A stretch of 64,000 bases of DNA from Cheiracanthium punctorium. Lineage: Eukaryota; Arthropoda; Arachnida; Araneae; Cheiracanthiidae. The stretch lies in NCBI GenBank assembly GCA_038373885.1, contig JAWZYV010017494.1, forward strand, positions 806,001 to 870,000, written 5' to 3'. The translations under genes were made by a program, and so were the position numbers. Shown here piece by piece: positions 60,443 through 64,000 of this stretch (position 1 is the first letter of the stretch; each line of letters starts with the position of its first letter). The notes beneath the pieces were generated by a model. The model made no database searches. It was not told the DNA's origin and was given only the letters and a program-made list of their open reading frames with translations.

Positions 60443-61042
60443 GAATGATAGCTGTTTTGATGTAGGGATGCATGGAATGATAGATGTTTTGAGACATTAA
60501 TAAATAAACAACATATCCATAATTAGCAAAATATATGAAACCAATAAAAAGGGGAAATGATTATGTGTATATACAGTCGAACCTCGATTTAACGAATTGA
60601 TTGGGACCCTCAAATTCGTTCGTTAAATCGCAGCAATTCGTTCAATCGAATATTAATTTTTGTTAAAAGTGTGGTATTAAAGTATCAGTGCAAAATACCC
60701 TTAGATATAGATATGAAAAAAGAATGATTATTGTTTACTACGAGCTTAGAAATTATAAGTTATACGTTAGGCGATCAACTTTAAAATTATCTAAATTTTG
60801 TAATGTTACTTGCTCTTAAAATTTAATAGTACATAATACACACATATTTATTGGCACTTTGGAAAGAAATCCTTGAGAGTGCTTTGTTTTGACTTTCTAA
60901 CTTCGTAAGAACAACAACATCAATCTCGTGAGACAAAAAAATAAATAAATTTAAAGCATTCAAGCTGCAAACTGCTTTTTAAATTCAATTTCCGTTTCTT
61001 CGTCATCTCATCGCTGCTTTCAGAATTTATATTAATATTTCA

Positions 61043-61076
<34 letters not shown>

Positions 61077-63182
61077 ATGTATCAGAAGCAGCCTATTTTT
61101 GTACCAAAAATTTGAAATAACGGAATATTATGCTTAGAAATATGAAGTATGTGCAACAAAATGAATGACTTGCGCAGTAAAAAAATAAAGGGCTTTATGA
61201 TCAAAATGAAATTAACCGTTATTAAATTTATTGTAATATGAATTGAAATAAAATGAAATGTTTATGCTCTTAAGGAGTTGTCGTAGATGAGCTTTGGCAA
61301 TTATGTATTACTTTTTCTAATGAAATTCTCATACGTCAAACTCTATACTGAAATCAACACATCGTTAAAAATAATGTCTAACGCAAATTAGTATTATTAT
61401 TCCTTTAAACCGGCTTAGCCTTTTTTGTGTTTTAATTCGCAATGACACATCCTAGAACAGTGGTTGACTTGTTACATTCATCTCATATTCTAAATTTATC
61501 TGTTACACGCTTCCCCAGGTATGCCTCTTCAGTTCCTCACATCCGCTTTGAGCATCAACCGCATAAAGGTCTCAGTCACGAATTTCCATAACTTTTCCAT
61601 CGTATTTTGCGAGGAAGAGATAAGAAGCGGTTTTGCATTGCTAATGATTTGAAAAATAGGGTGACTAGAAAAATAAAACTTATTAATATGATTGCGCTTA
61701 AATTATCCCTGAACTTTACTTTAAAAAATGTTAGTTCATTTAAATATTCATATTTTCGACTGTTTTATTGGAAAACAATATTTCTGCATTGTAGTTAAGG
61801 AAAATATATGTCATTTTCGGTTGCATGTAATAATTTGTCAATTCATGAACCGTTTCATACGATGCATTGCAATGCACTAGACCAGGGGTGACTAAATCCT
61901 GTTGCATGCGCCAAACTTGCATTCTTGTGTCTACTTATTGTTTTGTGACAAATTGAAGGCGGCCAGCCTTACTGTTCTTTATAGTGTAGTGTTGACTAAA
62001 TGTCTGGACTCATGTCAATGAAAATCATGTTTCTTTGTTTTAACCAATGACTTCTTATTCTATTATATCTCGTTGGATTTAACAGTATTTGTCATTAAAT
62101 GTATTTAGGTTAGGGTTGCTACACATTTCAGGTGTCATCATAAAGGCCGATATTCAAACAGCAAATGGCTAAACTGTGCTTCAGCCCAATGCTTGATGAC
62201 GTTTTTCAAGATGAGCGATGAATTCGCGAAGTATTGTAAATTCGATATTCTAAAGCTCTGAAAAAGTTCGAAAGATCTTGTATTTTTGTGTATCCATTAT
62301 TATTATTTTGTAATCCAGCTACTGCCAGTTACGATAGAATGAGTTAGGTAATTCTGAAACCCAGAAAAAAAAATATGTCGCCCTGAATATTTTTATAAAT
62401 ATCAAATATGGTATATTTTTAGGAGGTCTACAACATGGAAAAATTAAACGTTTTCGTTTTTCAATTTTGACAACAACAAAAGGTACCTATTTACCTCTAG
62501 AAAACTGTCTTTTTTTAGCCAAATTAGTAATATCATAATTTTCTCTTCCATTGATATATTGAATCTCCGTAAGGCATTTGGACTGTGCTCATTCTAAACA
62601 GCTTACTGAATATTACTTAAACATACAGCATCACATAATATTATGCAAACAGAATGAACATGCGTGAAATTTAAAAGTAGTGGGAGAAAAATGGAAGTTA
62701 ATGGTGTTTCATTTTGAAGAAAAATTATAAATTGAAAAAGTACTTTCAAATGAATGGATATGCTAGAATAAATTTTACATTTACATATTTCGCCCTTCAG
62801 TCAAAATTAATGTCACCTTAGCGACACACAACTACTTGCTAAAGGCAACGCCTCATAAGTATGAGCAATAGAACGCCTGTCAAAATCCCAATTGAATTTC
62901 ATTTTTCTCTCGCCACACCCATACATTAATATTCCGATTTTTTGACAGTCATGTGCACTTTTAAGTTTTGTCTTAAGGCAGCATAATTGTACGGATGAAT
63001 GTAAACAAGTAGTAAAGTTGTGATGCAAACTTTTATTTGAAAAAAAAATATATTCCCCTTTTCTTCACTGTACAATTTAAAATTTTTAGTAAGAACACCT
63101 AGTGTTTAGATGGTTCTTAAATATATCTTTGTGTTGTGGGATTAAGGCCAATTATCTGCACGAGGTATCTAGGCCTATGGGT
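60443..63182. other. Non-coding stretch with isolated transposon ends
   Basis: No supported gene. A pogo/Tigger-like terminus (TA then CAGTCGAACCTCGATTTAAC) starts at 60574, followed by internal partial repeats of cgttaaat, but no opposite end was found. A hAT-like start (caggggtgactaaatcctgt) is at about 61881. An (AT)n run is at 61045-61073. Confidence 0.45.
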
Positions 63183-63190
63183 GGGGTACC

Positions 63191-63349
63191 ATGGGCGCCG
63201 GCAGAATATTTCCCAAGGGGGGGTGTCGAAGATTACTTCAACGTATGGTTACCATGTAGGAAAGAGCAAAAAAGTAAGGGAAAACACTGCATACAAAAAT
63301 CCGGGGGGACAGTGCCCCCCCCCCTTGCCCCATCCGGCCGGCGCCCATG
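63191..63349. mobile_element. ~159-bp GC-rich MITE, hAT-like
   Basis: Terminal inverted repeats ATGGGCGCCGGC on the left and GCCGGCGCCCAT on the right. The flanking sequence GGGGTACC occurs on both sides (63183-63190 and 63350-63357), consistent with an 8-bp target-site duplication as made by hAT transposases. The ends could be one base longer. The interior has G and C runs (gggggggtgt and gcccccccccc). The overlapping frames of 63-113 codons here come from its GC content and are not genes. Confidence 0.65.
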
Positions 63350-63357
63350 GGGGTACC

Positions 63358-64000
63358 CTCCGTGGGGTCTTTTTAAGAAATATATCTTTGAGAAAGACAA
63401 TTTCAGTTTTAAGTATAGTAACAATGTACACGTAAGAAAATAGCAAGGTTCCAGCTATTCAGGGTTAAGTCTACCTAAAATATCCCTGTTTTGTGCAAAG
63501 TTTTGACTTTTTAAAATTATTATTTTTTGCTTAATTTATAGGTCACACGATTGAGATTCCAAAACCGTTTTATTTTTGTTTTTAGGATAGCTAAAAGTTA
63601 GCTAAAAGCTAAGTTATAAAAAAAATAATGATCCATAAGGATAATATGTACAGTATTAAAATCTTTAAGCGCGTTTTCTGAAAAGTGTTTTATTCGAAAA
63701 TTTTCTTTACGATAAGTGTCATAGCTCATAACGTGCTCAAGATATTGACTTAATATTTTGTTAGTAACGTTTGACGATTACTTGCTGTGTTATAAAGTAG
63801 AATTTAATATTTATGTTTTTATTTATTGATTTTATAACGGTATTTCTCTTTGAAAATACATTCATTTTTACAGAAAATAGTGTGAGTTTTCATATAAAAA
63901 TGGAAATATTTCAGTAACTATTATTACTGCAAATCTTTGGTTCGTAACAGAGATAAATATGTTAGTTATGTACTGCATAAATATTATTAAAAATATTTAT
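63358..64000. other. AT-rich non-coding end of window
   Basis: No gene or repeat terminus recognised. A short direct repeat (agctaaaagtt / agctaaaagct) lies near 63590. Confidence 0.5.

Noticed and set aside
60574..61020. Pogo/Tigger element with transposase start (MTKKRKL-like reading on the minus strand near 61010)
   Set aside because: Only one terminus (CAGTCGAACCTCGATTT) was found, and the frame after the apparent start does not continue as a CENP-B-type domain. Only the terminus is mentioned.
63102..63446. Overlapping frames of 63-113 codons near the window end
   Set aside because: They cover a GC-rich MITE with inverted termini; frames on both strands follow from its composition.

Overview
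The window looks like AT-rich nuclear DNA from an arthropod, most likely a chelicerate such as a spider. That reading rests on one clear gene, a beta-adrenergic-like octopamine receptor, set in about 60 kb of non-coding DNA dense with short degraded transposons, microsatellites and A/T homopolymers. No bacterial, viral or organellar signature is visible. The taxon is an inference.

Layout. 1-13.2 kb: AT-rich flank with a decayed Helitron (about 1.38-2.61 kb) interrupted by a foldback MITE (1525-1755), a cluster of nested hairpins (about 4.0-4.2 kb), a long open frame of unknown origin (10.57-10.82 kb) and a 403-bp mariner-derived MITE (11358-11760). 13.27-14.51 kb, minus strand: the octopamine receptor, whose 7TM coding region is one uninterrupted frame, preceded on its 5' side by a GC-rich promoter/5'UTR-like segment (about 14.51-14.95 kb). 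15.1-20 kb: two direct copies of a ~650-bp repeat, each with a palindromic CRE, and a 161-bp repeat family. 20.5-31 kb: mostly unannotatable AT-rich DNA, with an inverted, foldback mariner relic at 26.13-27.02 kb. 31.38-31.70 kb: a GC-rich island with splice-like signals. 35-46 kb: several MITEs, including one that keeps a recognisable transposase DNA-binding remnant, an intact non-autonomous Helitron with a ~156-bp minisatellite (38801-40118), an interleaved A-B-A'-B' inverted repeat (about 42.0-42.8 kb) and a piggyBac-like MITE. 47-64 kb: microsatellites, a tandem duplication, two tRNA-derived SINE copies (one with a 12-bp target-site duplication), a long-range TIR pair, a large inverted repeat and a hAT-like MITE.

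Function. The only gene whose role can be stated is the receptor: an octopamine-gated, presumably Gs-coupled GPCR of the neuronal or muscle plasma membrane. The rest is best read as intergenic or intronic DNA shaped by DNA transposons, Helitrons and SINEs. I found no evidence for a new multi-gene system. The observations most worth following are the transposon architectures and three GC-richer open segments that might be unrecognised exons.
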